Positions 32,105 through 42,628 of a stretch of 64,000 bases of DNA are shown here, piece by piece. The notes under the pieces are model-generated. The model did not search any database and was not told the DNA's origin. It saw only the letters and a list, made by a program, of their open reading frames with translations. The DNA is taken from contig OX621253.1 in the NCBI GenBank assembly GCA_951640165.1, positions 13,720,001 to 13,784,000 on the forward strand, given 5' to 3'. The DNA comes from Pseudoips prasinana. Taxonomy: Eukaryota; Arthropoda; Insecta; Lepidoptera; Nolidae. Position 1 is the stretch's first letter. Each line of letters starts with the position of its first letter. The position numbers and the translations under genes were made by a program.

Positions 32105-34263
32105 ATGACAGAATACGACGTTGATTTTTTAATATCACTGATTGAGGAGCGCCCTGTTGTTTGGGACACTAGTAATGAAGATTATAAAAACAAATTCATC
32201 AAACAAGATGCTTGGAAGGACGTGTGTAAAAGTTTATTTCCAAATTTCGAGGAAAAAGAAAACAATGAAAAAACTAAACTTGGTAAGTACACAAATACAT
32301 TTATTAAGTATAACTTTTTTTTACTTTTTACTAAAACTACCTACAAATCAAACATTCTATTCATATAAGCACAAAAAATATTCTTTAAATTGTTTACAAA
32401 TGTTTAGGCGTCGACAGCGAGTTACTTTAATGTTTTACGATGTGTCCTTTTGTACCTGTTGTATTGACTTATTACCAAGAACTCTAGCAACAATACAAGC
32501 CGTATGGTATAGTCTTAAATTTTTTGTAGTTGCCAGCTTAATGCTCCAACTTCACTTGTAAAGTAATCCGAATATTCGTTTCTAATTATATTTGCACCAA
32601 CCACCTGACTACCTACATTCAACCCTTGTTCAAGTGGTTGTAGTTCGGAATCATCTATGATCATTTCAATAGGGGTGTCTAATTCATCACGGTTAATGAC
32701 AAAGTTATGTAGTATGCAACAAGCCTTAACAATATCTATAGCAAAGTCATATGAAACGTTAATGGGGCGGTGAAATATTCGCCACTTATTGGCTAGTATG
32801 CCGAAAGTACACTCGACATATCTTCTTGCCCTACTCAAACGGTAGTTGAATACTCTTTGTTTAACAGACAAATGCTTGCCAGAATAAGGACGCATGACAT
32901 TATTCGAAATAGAAAAAGCTTCGTCTCCGACAAAAACATATGGAACCGGTTCTTGAAAGCCCGGTAACGGCCTTGATGTTGGTGTAGGCAAATCACCTCT
33001 CATCAGTAAGTCGTACAGTTTCGTGTTGTGGAAAATAGTGGAGTCACTTTCCTTTCCATATGCTCCTATGTCCATATAGATGAATCTGTATTTCGAGTCC
33101 ACAATAGCCAACAAAACTATTGAATTGTAGCCCTTGTAATTAAAAAAAAGTGATCCACTTTTTGGGGGACTACGAATACGAATATGTTTCCCATCAACGG
33201 CTCCAATACAGTTAGGGAAGTTGGCTTTCTTGTCAAAGTCCGCAGCTATTTCTTCAAACAGCTGTTGTGTTATTTTTGGTATGTTTGCATTTAAACAAAA
33301 TTTCCATATTGCTTTACAAACTACACGTATTATCTTAGCAACTGTACTTATTCCTCGATAATAATCTAAATGTATATTTCTGATTTCATTTCCGGACGCT
33401 AGGAATCTGTAACATAAATAGAAAAATAAGGATTAATTTATATAACAAACTTAAAAAGTAAAGAACACTAACGTAAAACGACATAAACATACATAAATTA
33501 TTTTAATTTAATTCATTGGTAGACAACGCTTCTAGCGTTAAGTTCGCCTATTGTTATTATTATTATATTATTGTTCTGTACAATCGGTATTTGATGAATT
33601 ATAAATAAATAAATAAATTAAATATTGTCTATTTTTTTTGCAGGTAATTTAGTAATACAAAGATGGAGAGGGATTAAGGATACCTTTAATAAATATGAAA
33701 AGAAACTCAAAGATGCAAGTAGGTCAGGGTCTGGATCCAAAAATATAAAAGAATACCATCTGTACAAACAATTACAATTTCTTAAGAAAAATTTGCAAAA
33801 TGAGACCACTACTAGTATAAATGAGTCAGAAAATGAGCAAGATAATCAAGAAGGTACATCTAAAACACGTTACCAAAGACAGCCACCAAAAAGAAAGATG
33901 GTTAATAATACATTTGAAGATGATATTGTAAAGATTTTAAAGGAACCTGAGAATAGACACATATCTTTTTTTAAAGGTATTTTACCATCACTTGAAAAAT
34001 TAGATGACAATAAAACTCTAATCTTTCAGAGCAGAGTTCTTCAAATTTTAACAGAATTGCATCAACCTCATGGCTACTACTATCCGAATAGCAACTACCA
34101 GGGTGGCTATCAAACTCAACATTTTGCGACATCTCAACAAACGCCACTGATACGTCCACAGTCATCTAACATACCAGATCAAATTGATTCACCCAGTAAT
34201 GATTTTTCTAACTCAAGCATATTAAGCACACTTTCAACTGAAGAAGACTTTGATTTTTCGTAA
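32105..34263 (+). CDS. Harbinger accessory protein with MADF (Myb-like) domain
   Basis: Exons 32105-32282 (donor GTAAGT) and 33644-34263 (acceptor TTTTTTGCAG) join in frame for 265 aa. The MADF domain spans the intron: FLISLIEERPVVWD, KQDAWKDVCKSLFP, then after splicing VIQRWRGIKDTFNKYEKK. The C-terminal half is Gln/Ser/Asn-rich. In characterised Harbingers this protein binds the transposon ends and carries the transposase into the nucleus; here that is inferred from family and context. Its single intron contains most of the oppositely oriented transposase exon 2. Confidence 0.88.
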
Positions 34264-34641
34264 ATTTTATGGATTGTAATATTTTAAAAACTCTTTTCTC
34301 AATAAAAACTAATGTAAACAATTATTGTCTTACTTTACTTACCGGATAGTGAGGCCAATCATTTCCAGAGGCATAACAGGAATTCTCCCCTTGTACGATT
34401 GTTTCTGAAGATATGGTGATAATAAACTTAAAAGCTCTTCGAATGAAGATATGCTCATTCTAAAATACTCCAAAAATTTTTTTTCGTCGGTTTTCAAAGC
34501 TTTATATTTTAGAAGAAAAAAGTTTCCATCAGGATTCATAATAGTAATAAATGGATGAACCCAAAATCTTCTTTGTTTCTTTTTTCTATATCTCCTAAAG
34601 CAATAATAAAAGTGCACACTTCTTTTTACGATCCATGTCAC
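32515..34641 (-). CDS. Harbinger transposase (HARBI1-like DDE)
   Basis: Exon 1 ends at 34343 (donor GTAAGT); exon 2 is 33406-32515 (acceptor TTATGTTACAG). The joined frame is open for about 396 codons. N-terminal part: RRFWVHPF and TDEKKFLEYFRMSISSFEEL. Catalytic DDE_4 core: GAVDGKHIRI (Asp), FIYMDIGAYGKESD (Asp), YVECTFGILANKWRI (Glu), then CILHNFVI. The start is unclear: the nearest ATG (34636, MDRKKKCALLLLL) stops after 13 codons and is in a different frame from RRYRKKKQRRFW, so either a frameshift or a small missed intron lies near 34600. Otherwise it looks intact. Confidence 0.85.
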
Positions 34642-35194
34642 GACCTAGCTTTCAATTCAAAATACGTTTAGTACGGTTAACGGTCGTCGAAGGAATGGTC
34701 ACACTGGGAGACGCCTTGCCGCACGAAATCGCATCGCAGCAATTCGTGTCGTAATTTTCTGCGTTGCGAATTCGCATCGCAGTTTTGTGTACAAGCCCTA
34801 AATGGCCAAACCATCTCAGCATTCCTTTTTCAATCTTTGTGACTACATCTTCTTTCACACCACAACGCTCTCTTACATCAGTATTTCGAATTCTGTCTCT
34901 CAAAGTCACAACACACATACTTCTCAGAGCTCTCATTTCCACTGCATTTATTTAAAGTTTGATGCAATTCACATTTAAGTTAACAATTGATAAAGGTTAC
35001 AATGGGGTTGACATATCCATGTGGATAAAATCCCCTTATTAATAAAGATAAAAAAAAAACTGATAAAGGTCTTAAGGCCATCCACATTCACTATGGCATA
35101 TTATGATCTGTTGTCTTTTCTTATGTATGGTTACTGACTTGAGATAGGATTGTAAGTTGCCATTGTGAGTTCATCAGGTGATTTTACTTAGATA

Positions 35195-36489
35195 CGAGGG
35201 GTGATCCAAAAGTAATGATAATCAATAATAAACACAATGAATAAAATAAAAAAATAAATTTATTTCTCAACATAGTCTCCTAGCAAGTCTATACATTTAG
35301 TCCATCTCTTTTCTAAACCTAAAATTCCCTTAGAAAAAAAATCTTTATCTTGACTCTCAAAAAAGTCCTCAACCGCGGCCATCACGTCGCTATCATCGTC
35401 AAATTTCTTGCCTCGGAGGTGTTCCTTGAGTCGTGGAAAGAGATAGAAGTCACTGGGGGCTAGATCTGGTGAATAGGGGGGGTGTTCCACCAGCTCAAAG
35501 CCCGCTTCCTGAATGGCAGCCATGGCAATTGCAGCTTTGTGAACCGGTGCGTTGTCTTGATGGAACAGTACTCCAGCCCGCAGTTTGCCTCGCCTTTTCT
35601 CCTTAATAGCCTCCCGCAATCTTCTTATTTGTTCTGCATAATAGGAGCCTGTAATAGTGGCCCCCTTTTCCAAGTAGTCCACCATGATTATTCCTTCAGC
35701 ATCCCAAAAAACAGACGCCATAACCTTCCCTGCTGAGCTTGACACTTTGAATTTCTTCGGCGTCGGTTCATCGGGTCGTTTCCATGTCATCGATTGTTGT
35801 TTTGTTTCAGGATCAAAATGGTGGATCCAGGTCTCGTCCATGGTCACAAAACGTGACAAAAAATTATCCTTGTCTGCCTGGAACTTTTCGAGATTTGCTC
35901 TTGACATGTCGACTCGTTTCTTCTTTTGCTCGTCGTTTAACATTTTCGGTACCCAACGCGCGGAGACCTTTCTCATATGCAATTCGTTCGCAAGGATTCT
36001 TTGAATGCTGCCATATGAGAGCCCTGTGACCTCAGCTACATGCCTGATAGTCATTCTTCGATCTTCCAATACAACTTCTTCAACTTTTTTCACATTTTCT
36101 TCAGTGAGGGACGTCGATGGGCGTCCTTCGCGGTGTTCGTCTTCCGTCGATGTTCTTCCCAGCTTAAACTCCTTAGCCCAGCGTGCAACTGTGGAATATG
36201 GAGGAGAAGAGTCCCCTAATGTTTCCACCAAGTCGCTGTGTATGTCTTTGGTAGACATTTTTTTCAAGCAGAGGTATTTAATGACAGCTCTGATTTCGTT
36301 TTTTTCCATTTTGATGTTCACTCCTTGACAGTCTGTATTCAAATGAATGTAGCTCCCGGGAATCGTGGCCTATTTATATGATTTTTTTTTCCTGAACTAG
36401 TGGGTAACTGAACAAGTGACTGATAGTTTTTTTGTATTTTTGTGTGCACTAGAAATAACTGATTATCATTACTTTTGGATCACCCCTCG
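35195..36489 (-). mobile_element. mariner element 2, complete
   Basis: Inverted ends of about 30 bp starting CGAGGGGTGATCCAAAAGTA, flanked by TA at 35193-35194 and 36490-36491. 1,295 bp. Confidence 0.95.
35260..36309 (-). CDS. mariner transposase (DD34D), intact
   Basis: 349 aa from ATG at 36309 (MEKNEIRAVIKYLCLKK); an in-frame ATG 11 codons upstream is less like the family. WARWAKEF-type helix-turn-helix, GRPSTSLT linker, WVPKMLN, then the catalytic core TMDETWIHH, HQDNAPVH, SPDLAPSDFYLF with exactly 34 residues between the second and third Asp. No internal stop. Clearly a different subfamily from mariner 1, closer to irritans-like proteins by motif. Potentially active. Confidence 0.94.
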   Translation of the reverse strand: MEKNEIRAVIKYLCLKKMSTKDIHSDLVETLGDSSPPYSTVARWAKEFKLGRTSTEDEHREGRPSTSLTEENVKKVEEVVLEDRRMTIRHVAEVTGLSYGSIQRILANELHMRKVSARWVPKMLNDEQKKKRVDMSRANLEKFQADKDNFLSRFVTMDETWIHHFDPETKQQSMTWKRPDEPTPKKFKVSSSAGKVMASVFWDAEGIIMVDYLEKGATITGSYYAEQIRRLREAIKEKRRGKLRAGVLFHQDNAPVHKAAIAMAAIQEAGFELVEHPPYSPDLAPSDFYLFPRLKEHLRGKKFDDDSDVMAAVEDFFESQDKDFFSKGILGLEKRWTKCIDLLGDYVEK

Positions 36490-36829
36490 TACTTTCAGTG
36501 CTAGAATTTTACAGATCCAACTCCTTAGTTCAACCATGGCTAACTATTACACATTTATTTATGTTCAATATTTTACATGTACATAGTACCTAGAAATGTG
36601 TTGACTATAAGGTCACATCTTGTAACACCATACACTATGACAATGTGTAGTAAACATAGGTTTAAAGTGAGAAACAATACATTAATTCTCTAATGATTGA
36701 ATTGATTCCCTAATATTAAAATGTCATAAAATATCACTTATCTAGGTATTATATTTACAAAAAAGTATACTAGTTTACCTATCCATTGTCTAGTATCTTA
36801 GTCCTAGTATTGGTAGTGTATGTTGTATT

Positions 36830-36955
36830 TCAGTTATCTGGTGTAGTATTGGTAGTATATGTAGTATTATCTGGTTTCCATAGTTCAATCAATGGCTACT
36901 TTGGGATCAGATTGCTGTGTGAATAATGTCCTAAGATTTGATAAGATATTATTGT
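36830..36955 (+). mobile_element. SINE family B tail fragment
   Basis: TATCTGGTTTCCATAGTTCA and GGGATCAGATTGCTGTGTGA match the family B tail; GTATTGGTAGTATATGT is repeated just upstream. Confidence 0.5.
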
Positions 36956-37095
36956 CCATAGTACAAGCTTTGCTAGCTCTGTCTGATATGTCCCAGATAC
37001 TTATAATTTTTTTTTATATATATTTTTACACTATGTGGTGTATATAGTTCATTATTTTATATTTTTGGTCCTTAAAAATAAAAAAATTATGAAAG

Positions 37096-38046
37096 TCATA
37101 AAGACAGTGGTAATTCTTGAAAATCCTCAGAAATATTGGTTGTAACAATAGGTATGGGTGTTGCTTCTATCATGTTATTGAAATCTTGTGGTATATGTAT
37201 TGCATTCTCCATATATGGCTCCTTATACATTGCTGCCCACCGGCTAGCAATGTCCTTATCTAATGTCTTTCTAAATGTCATACAATGCATAAATCTTAGT
37301 TTTTCATACTTTATTCTATTAAAACCTATGTGTGCTAAAGTGTATCGCCAACATTTCATTATCTTACTGTTTGCCCCCACATGTTTGGAGTCAGGTGTAG
37401 TTATTACTAGTAGTCCACCAGGCTTTAGGAGACTGTAGGCTTTTTCACATGCTACTATCCTTAATGGAGATGATGGGATATATTCTAATAAGAAACAAAA
37501 TGTGACAATGTCAAATGAGTTGCCTTGTAATTCATGTACAGCACCATTTTTTACAGTGTTGCTTAGACCTATATTTACATTGAGAATATCACATTGTAAA
37601 ACTCTATTGTTAGCTGGATGTAAATCAATAGCAAACACATCAAAAATACCATAGATTTGGAAAGGATTATAACAGCTTCCAACATCTAGTAGTTTTAAAG
37701 GTGTGGAATATGTTTCTTCATAATTAAGTTGTATATTGAGTTTTTCTGCAATTAGAAATTCTTTTTCTCTGTATTTGGTGTAAGTTTGGTTGATGAAGTA
37801 GTCGTAGCAGTAATTGACCACCCACTTAATTCTTGATTGGGCTTCACTCGACTCATCAGTACAATTACTTTCCCAATGTGTGGTAGCCAATTTTTCCATA
37901 CATAAGGCATATTTTGATAAAGTGTCACTGTTCTCACAATGCTTTTGCCATGCTGTTACTGCTCCTAATTCTAACGCAGATTTCCTTAGCGATAAATGTA
38001 CGTCTTTTATATATTGAGATAGTGTCTTGTGTTCTTCACTGGCCAT
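37096..38046 (-). CDS. SAMTOR: SAMTOR / BMT2-like S-adenosylmethionine-binding methyltransferase homologue
   Basis: 316 aa in one exon; ATG at 38046 (MASEEHKTLSQYIKDVHLSL). An N-terminal helical domain (EKLATTHWESNC, RIKWVVNYCYDYF) matches the SAMTOR N-terminus. The Rossmann fold then has SAM motif I LLDVGSCYNPF, acidic FAIDLHPA, DIVTFCFLLEYIPSS, the LLKPGGLLVITTPDS strand and MHCMTFRK near the end, plus IPQDFN. In animals SAMTOR senses SAM and regulates mTORC1 through GATOR1/KICSTOR; the yeast relative methylates 25S rRNA. Family membership is confident; which activity applies here is inference. An intronless form could mean retroposition, but sequence alone does not show it. Confidence 0.92.
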   Translation of the reverse strand: MASEEHKTLSQYIKDVHLSLRKSALELGAVTAWQKHCENSDTLSKYALCMEKLATTHWESNCTDESSEAQSRIKWVVNYCYDYFINQTYTKYREKEFLIAEKLNIQLNYEETYSTPLKLLDVGSCYNPFQIYGIFDVFAIDLHPANNRVLQCDILNVNIGLSNTVKNGAVHELQGNSFDIVTFCFLLEYIPSSPLRIVACEKAYSLLKPGGLLVITTPDSKHVGANSKIMKCWRYTLAHIGFNRIKYEKLRFMHCMTFRKTLDKDIASRWAAMYKEPYMENAIHIPQDFNNMIEATPIPIVTTNISEDFQELPLSL

Positions 38047-38620
38047 GACAACAAATCACAACAATCCTTCAGGTACTAGTTGCTTTCCTTAAAAAAAACT
38101 GCAACTCTTAATTATCACTTGCGGGATAACCACCACAATTTCGCCAATATATGTACTCTGTGGCCAAAGTAGAGTTTATGAAAAAATTTTTAATAGGTAT
38201 CGCAATCTATAATAATTCTAATAATGATATTTTAGGTTATCTATCTAAATGTCAAAATGATTGTTTACTTTACACCCTTGATTTTTTTGCCCTCTTTGGG
38301 CAGGCTATGATCAGAGACCATACCGCCTCGTCTTCAATTGTAATATTTTATGGTTTACTTCATTTAGTTTAAAGTCAAGTCAATTCAAAGTCCTACCGCA
38401 GTACAGCAGTGGAGACTTTACTAGAGGCTTCTATGGAGTTTTCGTAACAACAGGGAAAATCACAATTCACGGCAATATCGCACTTTCATCTTGTGTAAGT
38501 TGCACCATGTTGTCGATTTTAAAAGTAACAAGGAACGTTTGGAGAAAATGTCTGGCCAGTTATAATTTGCGCAAATACGTATAAATTCTTCGAGCATTTG
38601 GACAAATAAAATTAAATTTA
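38047..38620. other. Non-coding region upstream of SAMTOR
   Basis: Presumed promoter and 5' UTR side of SAMTOR; no motif could be assigned and no other gene is seen. Confidence 0.4.
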
Positions 38621-38801
38621 GAGCCTGTTCACAACACGTTATTTAAACGCGCCGTCGACGCGCGTTTTAGAAACGCGGCGCGGCAGCGCGCTTTTATCCT
38701 ACAGAGCAGTTTGGTGTTTGTTTGAATCGATACAAACGCGCGTCTTATCGCTACAAACGCGTATCAACGGCGCGCTTAAAAAACGTGGTGTGCGTAGGCC
38801 C
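38621..38801. mobile_element. GC-rich TIR MITE
   Basis: Inverted ends GAGCCTGTTCACAACACGTT and, reversed, GGGCCTACGCACACCACGTT, both continuing to CGCGCCGT. Internal ACAAACGCG repeats. No clear target duplication. Confidence 0.7.
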
Positions 38802-38960
38802 TTCTTAGTGTAAATTACGAAACCATGGTTGGCATATAAAAAACAAATCACATGTCATGTGACATGACGCACGCAGTTTTATTTCAACTCACGAATAAAA
38901 TGGCGCGATTTGGGACTGGCGCACAGTGAGCCGGATTTTGAATATAGTGGACTTAGCTTA

Positions 38961-39052
38961 GAAAAAATCATACGGGCAGATAAAGGTGCCTTCATCAACG
39001 TTTTAGAACAAACGTTGATGAGGGCACCTTTATCTGCCCGTATGATTTTTTC
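38961..39052. repeat. 43-bp hairpin, 6-nt loop, one mismatch
   Basis: Arm 38961-39003 pairs with 39010-39052 with a single T/C difference. It begins GAAAAAATCATACGGGCAGA. The longest of the short-loop hairpins in the window. Confidence 0.92.
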
Positions 39053-40029
39053 AGTCCGGCATTATGACCTAGGGCTCTTTGCACTTTTCACGAAATTGTT
39101 CATTTCGCCAAAAACAAATACTGCAAAGAAAAATGTTCAGAGAGCAACTTAAATTATTTATTTCTCGATATGTTCAAGAGTGTTAGCAATGAAACCTATT
39201 TTATGTTATTATATTTCATTTATTCATCAATCCTTTGTTCTCTGAATGAACCAGGTTCGCAAAACACTGGATTCTCACAAAATCAGATTCTGAAAATACC
39301 ATGTTTGCAAAACACCGGATGTTCAATATACAAGGCCATAAAACACCGGTTTCTCGGAATACTAGGTTCGAAAATCGGACAAGAGCTAAGCTTAGGTTAA
39401 AGATTTTCTTTTTGTCCCGACTCTGAAAATCGATGTAATTTTTAGCACAATTGTTGCAGTTTCCCTGCAAACTTGGAGTATTTAGAGGACGTTTTGCATC
39501 AAATTCATAATAACCAGGACTCGTTTCCATATTTTAAGGAAATTCCACGCAATACACAAAAAAATGTGTTTTATCGCCTACAAAAGTAACATATAATTCA
39601 CGAGTTATAATATCGCATTGTAATAAAATAGAGATCGCGAAGCTAGTCAAACGCTGTTTGGCCAAAGGCTGTAAACGACTTCACTATGAACTCTCCCATT
39701 GTAAGGTCGTTACGCTCCCACTGTAAGTTAATACTTGCGGTGGCGTTTTGGGTCGAGTCATTTCCTTTCCTCTAATATGGCGAGGGGGGCGATGGCTGGC
39801 CCACACGTCATACTCGTGAACGGGTGCTGCTTGCGGTCTGGTCGAACTGCTGTTGGGGTACTCATTTTTTTTCATACACTCTTCACCTCTTAGTCTTCGT
39901 TTGACTTGTAAATTTTGTAAATGTGCACCCACCGTGTGTTCGCAAGAGTTTATTCTAATTGCTTGAGTGAAATTGAACATTTTGTTTATTACCTCAAAAT
40001 TATTTTGTTTAACTAGATGAGAACGGTTC
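39053..40029. other. Unassigned non-coding DNA
   Basis: Contains three imperfect GCAAAACACYGG repeats (39258-39350). A 98-codon minus-strand ORF (39980-39684) has no recognisable domain. No exon could be supported. Confidence 0.4.
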
Positions 40030-40250
40030 TATGCGTGCATTAGCCCACATACCAACCAAAAGAATCATCTCCGTGTCGTCCGATTACGTAGCTAGAGAAA
40101 GCCGCAGGTTAGTTAGGGTCGGTTCTTCAGCGGCGAGGATCGCAATGGCCCCTTAACACGTGATAGGTGATCCCGTGCCAGTGATTACATCATTTAGAAT
40201 TCAGCCTTTTTACTTCAGCGGCCCCCTTAGCTGTTACTGTTAGTTGTTGT
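40030..40250 (-). repeat. Dispersed repeat, inverted copy of 3520-3700
   Basis: Contains TTAACACGTGATAGGTGATC and ACTTCAGCGGCCCCC in the reverse sense to 3520-3700. Confidence 0.65.
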
Positions 40251-40369
40251 TAATTTAAGCTCCGTTGATTCGAGTCTCGTAATCCATGAGGGCATTAGGT
40301 CAGTTTTCAACTCGCTGACGGTAAAACGATGGCGATAAAAGTATTTTACCGGCAAATAAGAGATTCCGG

Positions 40370-40540
40370 TTCTCGAGTGGCGCACACGAACCGGAAGACG
40401 CAGCGTGGGCAGGCCCCCTGCAAGTAGGACCGACGATTTTGGTAGTCGCGGGAAGCTGCTGGATGCGGCTATTGTGGAGATCCTTGGGGGAGGCCTTTGT
40501 CCAGCAGTGGACGTCTTTTAACTGATATGATGATGAAGAG
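40370..40540 (+). mobile_element. LINE 3' tail, + copy
   Basis: GAACCGGAAGACGCAGCGTG... TGGAGATCCTTGGGGGAGGC... CCAGCAGTGGACGTC, ending ATGATGATG. Same element as the minus copy 40707-41030. Confidence 0.8.
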
Positions 40541-40706
40541 ATTTCAACGCCAATAAAAGGACTCTGGAAAAGTATTTTTTCAAGGTAAGTAAGGTAGTGA
40601 GTAGAGCGTTATTAGTGAATACGCGAAGCTCGATTGGGGCACTCCCCATTCAAGCTGCCCGTACCTGTTACTGTACCTAGTAGAATACACTCCAGGTAGT
40701 TAATTG

Positions 40707-41030
40707 CATCATCATCATCATCATATCAGCCGAAAGACGTCCACTGCTGGACAAAGGCCTCCCCCAAAGATCTCCACAATTGCCGGTCTTGCGCTATTCG
40801 CATCCAGCAGTTTCCAGCGACCCGCACAAGATCATCGGTCCATCTTGTAGGGGGCCTGCCCACGCTGCGTCTTCCGGTTCGTGGTCACCACTCAAGAACC
40901 TTTCTGCCCCAACGGCCATCGGTTCTACGGGCTATGTGCCCAGTGGGCGGGGCACATAGCTCGTAGAACCACTTCAGTTTTACAATTCTTCGGTCTATGC
41001 CGGTGACTTTGGTTCGCCTAATTGCATCAG
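40707..41030 (-). mobile_element. LINE 3' tail with C-terminal coding remnant, - copy
   Basis: Minus strand encodes the RRWSDDL/ RVAGNCWMRIAQDRQLWRSL / EAFVQQWTSFG motifs typical of insect endonuclease-reverse transcriptase C-termini, then runs into (ATG)n. Inverted relative to 40370-40540, giving a large imperfect palindrome with about 165 bp between. Confidence 0.8.
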
Positions 41031-41038
41031 TATGATAA

Positions 41039-41358
41039 TTTATACACATAATAAAATCGTAGGAAAGTCAACACTGAACATTGAATATTTTTTTAAATTG
41101 GGGCGTGATGTACTTGGGGCGTGATGTACTTTCGATATCGAAGCCAAAAATATAGTTTTTAGAATTTGTCTGTTTATCTGTATGTATGCCCGGGCTAAAT
41201 TCAAAAAGTACTGGATGGATTTACTTCAAATTTTGCATGAATTTTACTAAGAGGTCGGGTCAACATATAGGCTACATATTATCACGCTATCAGATACGGG
41301 GGAGGAGCTGTGATAATTTACAAAATTTAACGCGTGTAAAACCGCGGGGCACAGCTAG
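41039..41358 (+). mobile_element. Helitron (non-autonomous), near complete
   Basis: Starts TTTATACACATAATAAAATC (canonical TCTATAC in the sister copies) and ends with AACGCGTGTAAAACCGCGGG, then GCACAG and CTAG followed by T. Sister copies: 49228-49507 and 61484-61864, both reversed. Confidence 0.82.
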
Positions 41359-41466
41359 TATATTATAATGGTCCTGGGTGCTAGCGAGGTCACCTTAGCT
41401 CATCGGAAAGTGGCGGAAGCGACGGCAACGCGTAAGCCATGTCTGGCACAAGCTTCGTAGCAATAG

Positions 41467-41525
41467 AGCAACACAGCCCACCGGCAGACCGGAGGCCTGC
41501 CGGTCTGCCGGTGGGCCGTGTTGCT
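41467..41525. repeat. 26-bp GC-rich hairpin, 7-nt loop
   Basis: AGCAACACAGCCCACCGGCA... (41467-41492) pairs with 41500-41525 with one mismatch. Confidence 0.88.
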
Positions 41526-42208
41526 TTATGGTCGTAGCTTATGGTAACCGCTACCAGGTGGACTTATTGCTGGTCTGTTGGCTTAGTAACATATAGAATT
41601 ATTGTTGACAAAACATATAACAGACTTCAACATTTCTCTTTAGTTACAACCGATTTAAATTCCTTATCGACTAAGAAAATAATTACCTAAATCGATTCAC
41701 AAACAACGAAGAAATCTCATGCAAAAAACAAAGTTCCACAGGAACCAGTTACAAAGATGGTTATACTAATTATTTTAATAAAACGCATATTGCAGTTGAA
41801 TGAAGAAGTGTTTTACTTTCAATGTAAAAAATATCAATCGACTTGAGGACCTCATCCTATTGCAGTTTAAATGTAGTATGTAGTATGTCGATAAATTTTG
41901 CCAATCACTCGTAGAATCTCCGTTTTCTGTTTCAGAATTGCCTGTAAATTATTTGAATAGACTGAAAACCCAGAAAAACGCAGGTTTTAGGTAAATGCGT
42001 GGCAGAGTTTCTGGAGATATTTGATAGTTGAAAATAATTGCGATAGGGCATGGATGGAAGATCTTTAATTTATCTATAAGTGCCGTACCAAGAGTCCTCG
42101 TATGGCGTTTAGATAAAGTTGATACTTTTGGCTTCAATCAGGATGCTAGGAGGTTTAACATCTTGAATGGAGCCAAGAGTTTCTAATTTTTGGTAAATTC
42201 CCCACAGG

Positions 42209-42620
42209 TAGGGTTACCATATGTAAATAGAGGGATGCCTGTCTATGGTACCTAAAATGCCTGAATTTTCAGATAATTTCCTGTCTGAAGCAAAACGCTG
42301 TATGTAATAAGTAAAAGCCAACAGATAATAGTGAAGAAGGATTTATATTACTGATATTTGTCAGAGAACATTATTTATTTATAGGTCTTTCTTTTCTAAT
42401 ATATAAACGTAAAAATCTTCACAAGATATTGTTTTGCAATTTTCCTGTGTAATCAATATTGCGTTTACTGATTCAATTGTCAGCCGATTTCTTTCTTACT
42501 CCACTGGGCGTTGACGAGAGCCTAGAGAAATGCCTGTCTCAGACCAATGCCGGCCGCACGCCTGTCAAAACCTTAAAATGCCTGCCAAATCCGGCTAACG
42601 CCTGTCATATGGTAACCCTA
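42209..42620. mobile_element. hAT MITE with perfect 8-bp target duplication
   Basis: Inverted ends TAGGGTTACCATATG; flanked by CCCACAGG at 42201-42208 and 42621-42628. 412 bp, with repeated TGCCTG words inside. No transposase. Confidence 0.9.
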
Positions 42621-42628
42621 CCCACAGG

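Larger units (their letters stand above)
31921..34798. mobile_element. PIF/Harbinger element, complete, two genes
   Basis: Perfect 27-bp inverted ends beginning GGGCTTGTACACAAAACTGC; target duplication TAA at 31918-31920 and 34799-34801. 2,878 bp. Two genes on opposite strands: a HARBI1-like transposase and a MADF/Myb-type DNA-binding protein, the standard two-protein layout of this superfamily. Confidence 0.95.
31654..34950 (-). mobile_element. RTE-type LINE C-terminal part, split by Harbinger
   Basis: Minus strand: 34950-34802 encodes DVVTKIEKGMLRWFGHL, and the reading resumes at 31917-31660 with [19 protein letters not shown], then RGRPRRTF and an AYPSGKQA end. These are the usual C-terminal motifs of insect endonuclease-reverse transcriptases. 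The break is the Harbinger insertion. Confidence 0.8.

Noticed and set aside
39684..39980. Minus-strand 98-codon ORF near 39.8 kb
   Set aside because: Has an ATG and a plausible composition, but no domain, splice partner or neighbour evidence.
40915..40975. Palindrome around GGTTCTACGGGCTATGTGCC
   Set aside because: Noted as a hairpin but it falls inside the LINE tail, where similar words occur naturally in the element; not counted with the unexplained hairpins.
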